A program made the translations under genes and the position numbers. A stretch of 64,000 bases of DNA, taken from Euborellia annulipes. Its lineage: Eukaryota > Arthropoda > Insecta > Dermaptera > Anisolabididae. This document shows positions 1 through 12,740 of this stretch, one piece after another. The first letter of the stretch is position 1, and the number at the start of each line of letters is the position of its first letter. The notes under the pieces were generated by a model. The model was not told the DNA's origin. It saw only the letters and a list, made by a program, of their open reading frames with translations, and did no database searches. The stretch covers positions 62,001 through 126,000 of the forward strand of contig JAKCPI010007977.1 in assembly GCA_023213315.1 (NCBI GenBank), read 5' to 3'.

Positions 1-303
1 TATAATCGCATAACATATAATGAGTCGCAGAAAATTAATTGATGTATATACATAGATAAAAAAAATGTTGGGCGGTTAAATATTGTTTTTTGTTACCAGT
101 ATATTTTTTAAAATTTCTTTTTTTTTTAACAAGACATGTGAGTGTTTTTTATTGATGAGAAATAAATATAAGGAAAAGAAGTACAGTCGACTCTCGATAA
201 TTCGAAAATCAAGGTACCCAAAGATTAAGTTTTTATTATATTTTTGAAAATTTATGAACTTATATAAATATTATATATAGCCTAAAGTATAAAAGTAACT
301 ATT

Positions 304-453
304 GGGCCATGGCTCACTGGTAGAGCTTCTTTTGCTAGGGGTCAAGGGATCGCATCCCGGCTTATGCGACAAAAATTTATTTCATTTGAATTGGCTTCCA
401 ATCAAATGAAATAAACAGAGACGGGGTCTAAATGGCCTCTGATGCCGAAAAAG
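304..453 (+). mobile_element. tRNA-derived SINE, family A (copy 1)
   Basis: An RNA polymerase III type head is visible: an A-box-like TGGCTCACTGGTAG at 310-323 and a B-box-like GGATCGCATCCC at 347-358. It is followed by a body with a short hairpin (ATTTCATTTGAATTGG paired with CCAATCAAATGAAAT) and a conserved tail GGTCTAAATGGCCTCTGATGCC. The same body and tail recur at 15303-15425 and 49341-49475 on the other strand, so this is a dispersed SINE and not a tRNA gene; the anticodon stem is degenerate. Confidence 0.6.
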
Positions 454-1322
454 ACTCTAATAAAATTAAAAAAAAAAAAAAAAACAATTGTTCCTCGCGG
501 ATATTTTATTAAAATCACTTGGAAGGCAATAAACCATCACTGAAGAAGACAAGATATCAAAAACTACATATATATACAAACCAATATAGGTTTGTATACT
601 TTTGAAATATTTATGAAAATTTATATTGTTTTGTACTGAGAAAAGCCTCTCCAAATTAATATCTGCCGCACTCGGTGAGTCTACATTTAAATAATATAAT
701 TATTTTGAACATATTACAGATCTGCATCATCACCTTACGATTCATTTTACTAATCGGTAGTTATATGTGTCCCTATGAGTCGGAGTTTCTATGTCAAGTT
801 AACTCCTTTGGTAAAATTAATTTTGATCTTACAAATTACGACCCAAAAATAATCCATCGAGGAATACATGATTAAATTTAAGTGGTCAATAAATCGAAAA
901 AGATCTGTGGCTGTAGGTTTAATGATGATGGAGTCATGAAAAAAACAAGACGAATGCAGCCAAATATTCTTTTATTTTAAATCTCGCCCTCACGGCTGAC
1001 GTTTCGGCCCGAGGTCTAGGCAATAAAATAAATAAAATCAGGGAAATGAGATATAGTTGTGATTTCCTTTGTTTTATACACTGGGAAAAAAGATCCTTAA
1101 GCGATATTTAGGATTTTAATTAAAAATATATATATATATATTTTTATAAGTAAAATTATGTCTTATGAACCATACGGTAAATAAATTTTTTTTTAAATAA
1201 AATGATTAATTGGAGTCAAAGAAAAAACGTTTTTCAAGTTATTAATGGTTCTCAAAAAATTATGAATCAATAATTAAACTACAACATTTAATATTCTAAT
1301 AAACAAAAATTAAATAATATAC

Positions 1323-1653
1323 CTTCGATATATCTGTGGCCCATGTGATCGCGGTCTTTTTTACAGGCTAATTCTATATCATCATCTGTTTCCATTTCTA
1401 CATAGGCTTCTCCACTTGGGCGTCCTTCCCGGGACATCGTCATATGAACACCCAATTTACCATCTTTTATGTTGCAATCAGCTAAAAAATTAAAATTTTC
1501 AATTAGAACGAGATATCTTAAATATTTTTTATAAAAGTTTGTAATATACTTACAGAAAAATTTAATAATTTCATCAATAGTAGTAGACCAAGGCAAGCCT
1601 CGCATTTTAATAACATACCGCTCATCATCATGATCATCAGATGTATGAGACAT
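1323..1653 (-). CDS. HNRNPF/H: hnRNP F/H-type RNA-binding protein, 5' part (first qRRM; runs off the left edge)
   Basis: Two coding exons are visible: 1554-1653 (ATG at 1651-1653) and 1323-1481, joined over a GTAAGT...AG intron of 72 bp (1482-1553) in phase 1. The joined protein begins MSHTSDDHDDERYVIKMRGL and continues with RGLPWS, FFSDCNI, SREGRPSGEAYVE and KKDRDHMGHRYIE. These are the hallmarks of the first quasi-RRM of the hnRNP H/F family (Drosophila glorund), which binds G-rich RNA and controls splicing and translation in nucleus and cytoplasm. A donor GTATAT follows GAAG at 1323, so more exons are expected. I find none in 1-1287, so the remaining qRRMs should lie beyond the window. The gene is divergent from TARBP1. 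Sure of family; which paralogue is open. Confidence 0.9.
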
Positions 1654-2505
1654 TTTGATTGTAATTTATTTAATAAACAGAATCTAAAAGATAATTAATT
1701 TATATAAATATAAATTATAAAAGATTTTATTGAAAATACTTATGAAAAAAATAAACATGCGTAAAAGGACGCTTTGATAAATAATTGGTTAGAAAGGATA
1801 AAACAATAAATAACTCACTTATATTTGTATGTGGAACAATTCTATACAACATATAATCACTTCAGTATATTAAATAATAGTATTTTAAACGTAGTAATCT
1901 GAAACCGAACTGTTTATGACTATAATATTAAAATTACAAGTATGTTTTATAATGGCTTCGTTGAGTGTCTAAGATGTTGATAAAAAGATGAGCTGGTTTA
2001 TGTTAAAATGAAGTGCATTATGGGTAGTGATGAGGCATTTACCAACTGTATAAAATTTTTTGGATTTAATAAAATAAAAATAAAAAATAATAATATATAA
2101 TAAAAAACAAATCAATTTCTTAAAATAAAATAATTAAAATTAAAAATTGTTTGTTTGTTTTTTTTAATATATTTTAAAGTTAATAAAATGATATTTAAAT
2201 AAAAAAATTTTATTTCATAATTTTAAATAATAAATTAATATTATTTCATTTAAATACAATAACATATAATAAATATTATAGATAAATATTGATAAATAAT
2301 AATAAATATAGAAAAATATCAAATATACAACAGAGCCACATAGTGCCCAAAAAGAGAAATATAATTTTTCTAATGACGCTTCTGTAAATCAACTTCGTTG
2401 ATATAAACATTTTCTATATTTTTAAAAACAAACATGCCAATATTTTTTTAATGATTATACATTTATAATATATTATTCTAACAAGTTTAAATTGAAAAAT
2501 CAGAA
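1654..2505. promoter_or_regulatory. Divergent intergenic region between hnRNP F/H and TARBP1
   Basis: 852 bp separate the two start codons of the head-to-head genes. The stretch is very AT-rich (long A/T runs from 2040 to 2330) with no open frame and no recognisable repeat. It must hold both 5' UTRs and promoters, but no clear TATA or initiator can be assigned. Role inferred from position only. Confidence 0.4.
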
Positions 2506-5500
2506 ATGGATTCCAAACAAATGTCTTTAATTAATATTATACAATGTTTTGGAAGTGAGAAAAATACTGAAAAAAATATGAACCATCTCTTATATCAAAT
2601 GACTACCAAATTGAAATTGGGACCAAGTAATGACATTACTCTTTTAGAAAATATTCTCAATATTTTAAAAATTAAATTGGAAAATTTTTCCAAAAATGAA
2701 TATCCACAAGAGAGATTTAAAATACTAATTGAAGCTGTTAAAGAATATTGTCTTCAAATGAATTCATCTCATCTGAGTCATATTGCTTTAATAACTGAAA
2801 TTTTACGATTATGTCTTCAAATTCTAGATTTGGAAATTTTTCCTGATATTGCTGGAGAAATTTTTTCAATGAGTTTTAAAAAGATGTTTAAATTTATAGA
2901 TAATTATATGCATAAAGAATCTCTTGGAAATGTTGTAATTGATATCCTTCCAGAACTTCATTTAAAAATAATAGAAGTTGTTTTTGAATCGATACTAGAC
3001 ACAAATATATCTTCAGAAAAAATAAATGATTATATAAAAAAAGATGATTTACTCGTCATGATTGTTAATATAATTTGTTTTGCGGATGAATTTTTAGCTA
3101 TTCAAACTATTATATGGATCGTCCCGAAATTTCTTCAACTACTTAAAAATAATCGACTTTTAATTGCCTTATGGAATGTTGTCATGTATTGCCCAAGAGT
3201 AAAAAAGCAACTGGGCAAACGTGTTGATAGTAGAGTTCTTTTGATCTTATGTATGATGCTTGATTATTTTTTTCCGAAGAGCCCTGAAAATATTCATTAT
3301 CTGGTTCTCAATCATGAACAATTTTGGGAATTTATTCAAGATAATCTTCTTTCATCTGATACTCAAAATCGAAGACAGGCGCTTTTTCTTTTGAAGAGAG
3401 CTATTGCTATATCACCAAATTATCAAATTAGTGTACACTATTTTAAAAATCAGCCAAAACCTCAAGATGCAACCATATGGAGTTACTACTTTATAATTCT
3501 AGATTCCCTAGAAGAGCGACAGTTGCATATTATTAACCCTACTTTGGAATATGTTATTAAAATATGCGCACATATTCATATAAGTTGGGGTATACTTCTT
3601 TATAAGAAGATGTTTACCCATCCTCATGAACGTGTTAATATTTGGGCTCTTGTCCATTTGGATTTTCTTGATTTCTCTAACGAGAATAATAGATTTTATG
3701 CAAAGAAATTAGTACCGACGCTCTTGAAAACCCTAAATAATCCTTTAGTCTATTGCGGCAAACTACGAAAAGAAGTCTATTTTTCTATTAAATTACACTT
3801 CCAGCAAATGGTCAATTCCAAACTTCACGGACATAATTATTTTAAAACTTTAATTGATAATCTTGTAAAGATTTCATGGGGGCCAATTTGTCTATTTTCT
3901 GTGTCATACGCATTATCTCTTATTCCACCTGGTCCAGTTTACGATGAAGGAATTATAGACACAATTAAGAATTATATTGTTATATGCCCGTGTGCTCAGA
4001 ATCATTTTTTACGTTGTGCAACAGAAAGTTGTTTTCTACGTCAAGTAATTAATATGGCAGACACTCGAACTTTATCTTTACATTTGTTAGGTGAATTCTT
4101 ATGTGTTTTAAGAAGAGATGCTTTTAGAAAGCAATCAACAGGTTGGGATGCTATGTTAAATTTCCTAACACAATTTTTAACAGAAGATAAAATCTTTAAC
4201 TTTATTTTATACAACATTTCATCAAATGCTGAAGAGCCGCGTCTTACGCCAAAGGGCCTGGCGAGAATGGTTGTTCTTCTTTTAGATTTAGATAAAATTT
4301 ACTCACATGAAAAATTAAAGACACTTATTGAAAATTTTCAAAAATTAATTCATGAATTCATAAATATTCAATGTAGACCTTATTCAGAAAAATGGTCTGA
4401 AGATTTTATATTATTCACTCATTATTTTTTCAAAGAACTTGAACATGAAGATGGTGATACACCATTTTCTCCTGTAGTTGTTCAAATAAAAAAATTATTT
4501 CTCAATTCTCTTAAGGAAATCTTAGAAACTATATTTTCTAGAATTTGGACCTGCACTCATATCCGAGATTTGTATCGTCTGAAAACTTATTATTCATCAA
4601 TTGAAAATCTTATGAAAGTAAAACCTTTGGATAGATTTATTGTGACTCTTACAAATAAAAATCTAAAAAAAGTTGATGATTTATTATTAAAAAGTGAATC
4701 TGCTTTACAAAAGTCTTTTTGTATTAAATTTCTTTTGATTGTAAATCGGATGATTAAATTTCATCGTAAAGAAAAACTACATGAACTTGAAACTGAACTT
4801 AATACAATTGTTAAAAATTTTATTAAGAATGAATTATTAAACAATACTTTAAAGAATGAAGAAACCAAAATCGTTTTAACTAAGGATTTACAATCCCTTT
4901 TTGTGGTTGTTAATTCAGAATATTTAGAAGATAAATGGGGACTTTATGCGGAATATATTAAAACGTCTAAAGATTTTATTTTTGAACACGAATCACTTTT
5001 ATTTTATGTCGCTGACGCTATCGATCTAGCAAATAAAGACACTCTTATTCACATAATGAGTGTACTTGAATCATTCATGAACGATTTTCATGTAAAGTTT
5101 GAAGAAGTTCTTCCTGGCATAGTGGAAAAATGTTATAAAGCAACATTTGAATTGAAAAAATCAACTATATTTTTGGCAACCATATCACAATTTTGCGCTA
5201 TGATTATTCAACCTTCGGTATTATCAAATATTTTATATTTTTTTTATGAATTTAATATATATATATATTTTTGTATTTTTTAGTTAATTTTGAACTCCGA
5301 ATTGTGTATTTCTGATTACGGTGATTATTTATTTCAACAAGCAGAAACTATTCCTGAAGTTGGGTATATGTTTATACACAGACTATATTTGGCTTGTTTA
5401 GACGGAAATGTAGATGGAATAATCCGCAAAATGACTAAACCTTTCGTCCAGGCACTTACTTATGGAGAAGTTATGCAAAAAGATCAAAAGTAATTATTAT

Positions 5501-8500
5501 ATTTATATTTCAAATTAAGTATGTTTTAAATTAATTCATTATTATTATTTTTTTTTTAGAATATTTCAAGATACGTGTGATTATATAGAAGAACAAGAAA
5601 CTTATATTTATTCTAATACTTCTTGTGACAGGTACTTTTTTCAATTAGAGATTAATTATTTAAAAAGTTAATTATATTTTTTAAATTTCCAGTACAAATC
5701 TAAAAGACTATCAGGTTCGACTTTACGCACTAAAGATTTTATTGAGACTTAGTAAACAAGAAACCATAAATTCGTTATTGTTACAATTATTATATAACGA
5801 TAAAACAACTACAGGAAACAGAACTAGTTATTATGCAAATTCTTTCGTTAACAGAGTAAAACTTCGAACCTTGCAAGCTATTTTAATTATAGAAGAATTT
5901 ATTAATAATGTGGGTATTTAAGAATTATAATAATCTCCTAACGGAAAATTTTGTGCTTTTCTTATAGCTTGAGAAATACTTGATTATTTTGATTAAGTTA
6001 AAGTATTTGTTATTTTAACGATATCGATAAGAGAAATGGCTGTTCAATGATTAGATTAATACGTAGGAGTAGAGGATGTCAGCCAAACAGGATAATCTCT
6101 ATCAAATGAAAATCCCAATACAAGAAAACATTTCGGCTTTAATTAGTTAATGCCGTCTTCAGTTCTTATGAGAATATTGCCAATTCTCGACAGGAAGGAA
6201 TAGAACAGGCCGGCCCGTCGCACGGTCTGACGCCTGTTGAAAATATAGAAGGGAAGAGACTGACATTCAAAGAACAAAAGTACTGCCAGTCCCAGCTAGG
6301 GCAGCTCGTGGTCGCCATCCACGTACCCACAAGATGCGGGCCCCTGAGCAAAATAATGATATAAATCTATTAGTTTAAAATAAATTTGCATTTAAATGTT
6401 CACTTTTTGAACAGGTACATCCTAGGGGACTGACAATTTAGGGTTAAAAAGTCGAATATTTTCATTAAATTTTTTTAAATTTCAATATTTTATCATGTGT
6501 GCCCAGAAATTAACTTTTTCTATTAAATTATGTTTAAAAAAAGTCAATATGCCTGATAGTCACTTGAATTATTTGCAATTACACGAAGTTAATCTATTTT
6601 TGTAGAATGACCCATACATAAGGAGGTTTCATATGCTCATCAGTTAATTAATATAATTTTGTATATGTTAATATATAACAACTCTATTTACATTGAGAAT
6701 GGCAATATTCACATAAGAACTGACGATGGCATTATCTAATTAAAGCCGAAACGTTTTCTTGTGTTGATATTTTCATTTGATAGAGGCTATCCTGTTTGAC
6801 TAACATCCTTCCTAAGTATTAATCTAATGTGTTATTTTAATTTTAATTAAAAGAACAGGGTAAATTTTTTATAGCGAGACTTTTTTCAACTTAGAATTAT
6901 TTTTTATGCAACATCAAATAATTGTAGATATAAGATTAAGGTGGCTGTAGATAGAGTTGATATAGGACAGAGGATTGGCAGCCAATATGCGAATGCGAGC
7001 CTCTAAAACTAAAAGCTTTTCAGAGTGTTGAATCGTTTCGGCTTTATTCTACTAAGGCCAAAACGATCCACCTTGGGAGTTTTTATTTAATATAGTGGCT
7101 CGCATATTGGCTGCCAACTCCTCTGTCCTATATCAATCAAATAATTGTTTTAATTTTGTTCTTTTGATGTCGTATTATTCTGAAAAATCTCATATAAATT
7201 TTTGTGACAACCTCCCTCATAAATTTTATATGTGGTCATGGAGAGAGACAGAAATATTTGCAAACTGAAGTTGTGAGAGAGGAAAAGGCTGTTTTTTTGT
7301 CTCCTAATCTTCTTAATCTTGTGTATATAATGATGAAAATTGATCATTTTCATTTTCATTGTGTAGGTTTTCAATAATAATTAGAATAGGCGGGTGATTA
7401 TCTATTTCTCACTTTGTCTTGGCTCCTTAAGAAATGCACAAGTCTTCAAATCAATTGGAATAATATTTGAATTTTTTGTTAATACTTTTTTCTTTTGTTT
7501 AGGATGACGCCCAAAAACTGTTTGAATTATTTACTCTAAGCCTTGAAAAAATTTCTCATCCAAAAAATATCAAATATTTTTATCAATGGATTCTTGCACG
7601 TTATACTATAAAAATTAAAGAGATAAGAGAATCCTTTTGGAAATTGGTCAGAATGGTAAGAATACATTTATTAAATATATATATATATTTTGAACAATTC
7701 TTTATGATTAAATTATCAAGTGTATTTATATTGAAATAATTAATTGTTCTTGTATTATAGCATCCCAATAATTCTCACGACAACACTTTATCTTGGATGA
7801 CAATTGTATATTTTGTACACATTGGTTTGGAATATCAACAAAATCCAGAATATCTACATTTCCTAAAAACTGCATTTGATGTTATCGTACCCCTTATAAT
7901 GTCCCAAAATTTCAATATTAGGCTCTATGCTCAGGTATAATTATAAACAGTGTTAATTAAAAATTCTAAAATTAATTTTTTTTTGTTTTTGTTTTTTTTT
8001 TTTTTTAGTATATTTTTAAACAATTCTTTATAACATGTGAAAAAAAGAATTATTCATCTCTAGTTACAAAATACGAGGCAATTTATCAAGCAATACGAGC
8101 AGAAACTTTTTCCAGCTTAGAAGAAATTACTCGAAAAAGTGATCAATATTTGTTTATAAAGGATTTTCATCCTATCCACAGTTACAATTTGAAAGTAAGT
8201 TATACAGACTTTTTAAAGAGTATCTAATTTATGAATTTTAATCAAAATCGAACGAGCACCTTTCATAACGAATGATTCGCATAACGAGCAAAACAAATTG
8301 TAAAAGAATGACTCACATTTTTACTATCTTCTTCTTTCCTCGCCTGTGTGCGGGGTGGGCGGAGGGGGTGGGGGTTTTTACGACCGGGAAGGAATAGAAC
8401 AGGCCGGCCCGTCTGACGCCTGTTGAAAATATAGAAGGAAAGAGACTGACATGCAAAGCACAGAAGTACTGTCAGTCCCAGCTAGGGCAGCTCGTGGTCG

Positions 8501-10114
8501 CCATCCACGTACCCACAAGATGTGGGCCCCTGAGCAAAGTATATTTACTATCTCTTACCCTATATATGAAATATATAGAGAGAGATCATGTCAAAAATTC
8601 GATGTCGAGATTTTTTTAATAACTTTTATCTTTGACACTCGGGGCTCGGATGAAAACGGACAAATTTATTATATATATATATATTTAAAAAATGAGTTCG
8701 CTTCCCACCCCCGAAAAAAATTCTATATACGGCCCTGATTCTAAAACTTTAAAAATCTTAAATTTAACAGAACATGGCTTACTCAAATTCTTGAACAATC
8801 GATATAAGATAACTATAGTAAAAGAATTAGATTTTCGGTTTAACTGTGGTTTATTTGTAAAAATTACAACGTTTCGGCCACTCATTCTGTGGCCTTCTTC
8901 AGGTACAATTCAGCTAAGATTACAAAGGTTGTTACATCTGTGACAATCTAAGATAACTATAATTTATTTATGATATCAGCAACAAAAAGAAATCGAGAGG
9001 AAGCGTTTTCGGAAGAATAATGCTTCTTTCAAGAGTACAATAATACAACAAATATTAATAATATAAATTAAATGTTTTTTTTTTTAGACAATTTATCATC
9101 ATCTTCCACGATTATCAGAAATTGAAGAAGATGAAATAATTCCTCTAAACGAATTGGCCTATTGTGACAACGACAGAATTCTAATCGAAAATGTGGTATA
9201 TGATATAGTGCCTACAATCGAATTAAAAAGCTCTACTGGATCTATTTCAGGTATTTGTTAAATTCTTATTATTTTTATTAATAATTGAATTCATAATAAT
9301 AACGTACGTCTTTTAGAGATATTTTCAGAACTCTCATTAAGAGAAACTCCGAGTATTGTACAAAAGAAACTAATTCCTTGGAAAGAAATCATGCCTCAAG
9401 ATAATTTATCTAAACAAAATTTTACATCCGAATTGATAGTTTGCGCTACGTTAGTGGACCGCACACCAAACCTCGGAGGATTAGCACGAACGTGTGAAAT
9501 TTTTGCAGTTCCAAGACTTATTTTAAATAATATATGCGATATACATGATAAAGAATTTAAATCTCTAAGTGTGACTGCCGAAAAATGGTTAAATATTGAA
9601 GAAGTAATTTTACAAAAATAAAATAATTATTAATTATATTTTATTATAATATACTTATATTTTTAAGGTGAAAATACCTAATTTGCCTCAATTTATGTTA
9701 AATATAAAACATGAAGGTTATTTATTAGTTGGAGCAGAACAGACTTCGCAAAGTATTTCTCTCACCAAGATGAACTTCCCTAAAAAAACGTTTCTTTTAT
9801 TAGGGTGAGTTTAAATTTGATAAAATTCGTTAATAAAAAAATATATTGTATATATTAGGAATGGAAAAGTCGACTCTGACTTTAGTCAAGAATCGATCTT
9901 TTACTGAAAATAATCGACCCAATACTTAATAAAATATATAGCTATTGAATTTTATTTTTTCAGGAATGAAAAAACAGGAATTTCTCCAGATCTTTTACCA
10001 CTCTTGGACACCTGCATTGAAATTCCTCAACTTGGAAATATTCGAAGCATGAACGTTCATGTTTCTGGGGCACTTCTTATATGGGAATATACTCGACAAC
10101 ATACAAGATTTTGA
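2506..10114 (+). CDS. TARBP1: TARBP1: tRNA (guanosine-18-2'-O)-methyltransferase, SpoU/TrmH family
   Basis: Eleven exons: 2506-5217, 5284-5489, 5560-5631, 5693-5909, 7503-7655, 7761-7934, 8009-8194, 9088-9250, 9317-9603, 9668-9804, 9964-10114; 1485 aa, close to the human protein of about 1600. All phases close. Residues 1 to about 1290 are a long helical-repeat-like region. The C-terminal SPOUT domain carries motif 1 [10 protein letters not shown] (1346-1355), motif 2 LLGNEKTGI (around 1434-1442) and motif 3 [19 protein letters not shown] (1456-1474), which build the knotted SAM site. The enzyme 2'-O-methylates G18 of tRNAs. The first exon is unusually large (2.7 kb). Exon 4 must use donor GTGGGT at 5910: the nearer-consensus GTATTT at 5914 would bring a stop. 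Introns 4 and 7 carry foldback and SINE-like insertions. Confidence 0.95.
6127..6162 (-). ncRNA. Hammerhead-like motif
   Basis: On the minus strand: CTGAAGA, C, stem GGC, 14-nt loop, stem GCC, GAAATGTT. The C of the usual CG after GAAA is changed to T. Left arm of the 6074-6812 foldback. Confidence 0.4.
6186..6350 (-). mobile_element. SINE-like GC-rich repeat, family R (copy 1)
   Basis: Shares CAGGCCGGCCCGTC, GTCTGACGCCTGTTGAAAA and GCAGCTCGTGGTCGCCATCC with copies at 8326, 25131, 35990, 38956 and 55221. It is 3'-truncated relative to the longest copies and lies in TARBP1 intron 4. Strand is set by the (GAA)-type tail, which in complete copies lies at the low-coordinate end. Confidence 0.65.
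6720..6755 (+). ncRNA. Hammerhead-like motif
   Basis: CTGACGA, T, stem GGC, 14-nt loop, stem GCC, GAAACGTT. It is the partner of 6127-6162 in the opposite arm. Differences between the two arms leave the core and stem intact. Confidence 0.45.
6959..7134. mobile_element. Short inverted-repeat element (MITE) in TARBP1 intron 4
   Basis: Terminal inverted repeats of about 40 bp: GATATAGGACAGAGGATTGG at 6959 and CCAACTCCTCTGTCCTATAT ending near 7133, continuing inward as GCAGCCAATATGCG and CGCATATTGGCTGC. The centre holds a quasi-palindrome CGTTTCGGC...GCCAAAACG that resembles an eroded hammerhead-like motif. Confidence 0.6.
8326..8536 (-). mobile_element. SINE-like GC-rich repeat, family R (copy 2)
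   Basis: Begins at the CTTCTTCTTTCC tail and includes GCGGGGTGGGCGG, GACCGGGAAGGAATAGAAC, ACAGGCCGGCCCGTCTGACG and GCTCGTGGTCGCCATCCACG. It lies in TARBP1 intron 7, opposite in orientation to the host gene. Confidence 0.65.
8868..8902 (-). ncRNA. Hammerhead-like motif, perfect 6-bp stem II
   Basis: Minus strand: CTGAAGA, A, stem GGCCAC, loop AGAATGA, stem GTGGCC, GAAACGTT. The copy at 22810-22844 has the same loop but stem GGCTAC/GTGGCT, still fully paired with two G-U pairs. It belongs to a foldback remnant of about 8815-8945 in TARBP1 intron 7. Confidence 0.5.
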
Positions 10115-10151
10115 TATATTTTTTAAATTCTCCGTAAATCCATTTCTAGAA

Positions 10152-10171
10152 AATAAAAATTATTTAATAAA
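10152..10171 (+). terminator. Polyadenylation signals of TARBP1
   Basis: Two AATAAA hexamers, at 10152 and 10166, follow the TARBP1 stop codon by about 40-55 bp. Confidence 0.5.
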
Positions 10172-11682
10172 ATGTTACAATATTCTTGAGTTTAAAAAAT
10201 AAATTAGTTAATATGAAAAAAAAATATATATATGTTCGTTATATGTCTAGAAGTTTAATAAATTTTGTTAAATTTTCGTCAAAATGTTGTGAATATTTAT
10301 TATTAATAATTAAATCTGCTTCCATATATTCCTTAAATTGCAAGTATGTGTGTGTATCTTTCATCATTGTTTTTTTTTATGTATTCTCAAACTAATAATC
10401 TGAGTGTAAGTCATTATTAAAGCGTTTTCTCATGTGATTTTTAAAATAAAATATGCAAAATTTTAAATGGAAACTTTTGTCATTCAAAAGTAATAGAGAA
10501 TTTCAATTTAGATTTCCATATTCTATTACAAAAACAAATAATGACATAAGAAATCGCATCGAGGTGATCAGGCGCAGTGCTGGAAATTTGTTTTTGTTTT
10601 TTTATGGGGGTCAAGTGCATTATTCACAAGAGATATTTAATATATTAAGAATTGGAAAAATTCTTTAAATTTAAACTTTTATTGTATTATTTCTTAAAAA
10701 CGTAATATATCTTGTGAATAACGCTTTTGAGCTAAATATTTAATTGAACATTTTTTGTAGATTTAATTTCCTGCAAGTTTATCCTTACGCTTTTTATTGT
10801 ATCTTCTGCCCTTTTATTAATAACAAAGAAAATATGACAATTTCCATGGAATTACGAATTTCCAGGCCGACACCGACGACCTTCAACGACGGTTCAAGTA
10901 ACAATAAAACAATACTGGACATTTTAAAAGAGTGTATACACTACCGATTGCGGCTAATCGCAACTGAGCTATAACAATTAAAAAAAAAAATACAATGATT
11001 TGCATGTTATTTAAATGGGAAAAATGCAACGATCAAGAGGAAGTACTTAAAATTAAAATTAAGGGCTGAAACTTCAAGGAAATTTTTTTTTTCGATGTTT
11101 GGAACAATATTTCAGTGTGACCGCTAAAATGAAAAAATGTTCGTTTCAAATTAAACACTCTAATATATATATTTGCCATCAGAGCATATTTAGAATGTGT
11201 TCTTAGTTATTTAAATTGGTAGCCAATTTAATTTTAATAAAATTTTAACGCTCAGGACAAAACGAACCTCAATAATCAATTTTCAAAATGTAGATCTGCC
11301 TTTCGAACATGCTCCACTAGAATCAGAAATGAATTGTAAATTAACGCAAAACTCGGATGATCCTAGGGTGTCAAGCAGTGACGGCGCTACGGGGAGGGGG
11401 GGGGGCTAGGGTGGGAAAGTGCCCCCCCCCCCCTATTATTATTATTATTTTTCTTCAATCTCGGACAATCCTGGAAGAATTTAGGAGCACTGCCATGACA
11501 AATAAGCTGAGAAAAAAAAAAAAAATAGAATGCGAAATAATCCCACTCTGAAAATTTCAGAGCATTTGTAGAAAATATCAAAGTTTTTAGGTATAGAGTA
11601 GCTTTCTAGAAAGGCAAAAAAAACAACAACATAAATTGTAAAATATTTCATAGAAACATTTTATTTTTAAGAATAAAAAAAA

Positions 11683-11933
11683 ATATTAATAAGAGGGTAG
11701 AAATGAGAGATGCAGCTAAGGTTATTTCTTTATTCGTTTAATTCACACAGCTGACGTTTCGGTTCCGAGTTTGAACCATCCTCAGAGCTGGCGAAAAGTC
11801 ATTATGAAAGTGTCATAGTGGATTTTATACATTGTTGAACAATTCTTATATAATAAATATATACACAGTATGAGATGTCCAGGAAAAGAAAAAACCTTAG
11901 CTGCATCTCTCATTTCTACCCTCTTATTAATAT
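11683..11933. mobile_element. MITE with 41-bp perfect terminal inverted repeats
   Basis: The left end (11683-11723) and right end (11893-11933) are perfect inverted copies: ATATTAATAAGAGGGTAG, then AAATGAGAGATGCAGCTAAG on the left. The 170-bp centre contains a hammerhead-like motif at 11753-11785. No coding capacity. Perfect ends suggest recent activity. Confidence 0.75.
11753..11785 (-). ncRNA. Hammerhead-like motif, perfect 5-bp stem II
   Basis: Minus strand: CTGAGGA, T, stem GGTTC, loop AAACTCG, stem GAACC, GAAACGTC. GTC is the preferred hammerhead cleavage triplet. Confidence 0.5.
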
Positions 11934-12345
11934 AATATCTCAGCTATAAATTGTAATGTAATAAAAAAATAATTTAAAAAATATCCTTTCTGGATCTTAA
12001 ATCTTTTAGTATAAAAATATTATTTTACATAATTTATTACCCAAATTACTGCAATATTTTACATAAAATAAACTTTTATTTCAAGATATTATAGTAATCG
12101 ATGATTTTAATTCATTTCTACATGTATATTTGTACTGATACTATTACCGTAGAAGGAAGTGATTATGTGTTAATTTTCAATGTTTCGCTGTTGTTAACTA
12201 AATTCTTTTAGAAAGAAATTCGTAAATAAATAATATGCATTCTTCACCATCGTTGTGTATCATTCACAAATTATAATCGGAATTTGACAAAAATGAACTA
12301 CAATATAATACAATGTATTTATTAAAGTTTTTATTGTTTGTATTT

Positions 12346-12740
12346 TATTATTATGGAAGTTTTTAATTATAGACCACATTTTGTATTAATAATTTATTAC
12401 AAATATAAATAATCGATTATTTTCGGGAAATATGTATTTGAAATGGATTGTTTTTTTCATAATCGATTATTTTTTCCATAATCGAAATAATCGATTATTT
12501 TTCCATAATCGATTATATTTTTCCATAATCGATAATCGATTATCTTTTTCCATAATCGAACATCCCTACTCTACACTTACTCCGACTCAAGTGAACTAAC
12601 TTAGCCACCGTTAGAGGTTAGTTCACTTGAGTCGGAGAATAAGCAGTCGAAACGTTGTACAGTATTTATATATTTTTAATAAATAATGAATAACAAAATG
12701 TGGTCTATAAATAAAAACTCCTATAATAATAATATAATAG
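12346..12740. mobile_element. Inverted-repeat element with ATCGAT cluster in its core
   Basis: The arms share ATAGACCACATTTTGT and its complement, with flanking GGAAGTTTTTAATTA-type ends. Inside are several TAATCGATTA boxes (12409-12545) ending CGAACATCCCTA, and a perfect 21-bp hairpin, CTCCGACTCAAGTGAACTAA paired with TTAGTTCACTTGAGTCGGAG. GCAGTCGAAACGTTG follows. A shorter relative lies at 13294-13524. Confidence 0.6.

Larger units (their letters stand above)
6074..6812. mobile_element. Foldback element in TARBP1 intron 4, with a SINE-like insertion inside
   Basis: The arms at about 6074-6170 and 6711-6812 are inverted copies (GATGTCAGCCAAACAGGAT against ATCCTGTTTGACTAACATC; GCCGAAAYGTTTTC near the inner ends). 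Each arm holds one hammerhead-like motif (6127-6162 and 6720-6755) pointing outward. The spacer contains a repeat of another family at 6186-6350. A short hairpin of the same family lies at 21136-21199. Confidence 0.6.

Noticed and set aside
304..360. tRNA gene
   Set aside because: A- and B-box-like sequences are present but the cloverleaf does not close, and the same unit is dispersed with a SINE tail.
5218..5283. Extension of TARBP1 exon 1 to the stop at 5281-5283
   Set aside because: The tail reads into a T/A-rich intron; splicing at 5217/5284 keeps phase and restores the family sequence.
10186..10974. Three short frames just after TARBP1
   Set aside because: Low-complexity A/T sequence past the polyadenylation signals, with no similarity or splice continuity.
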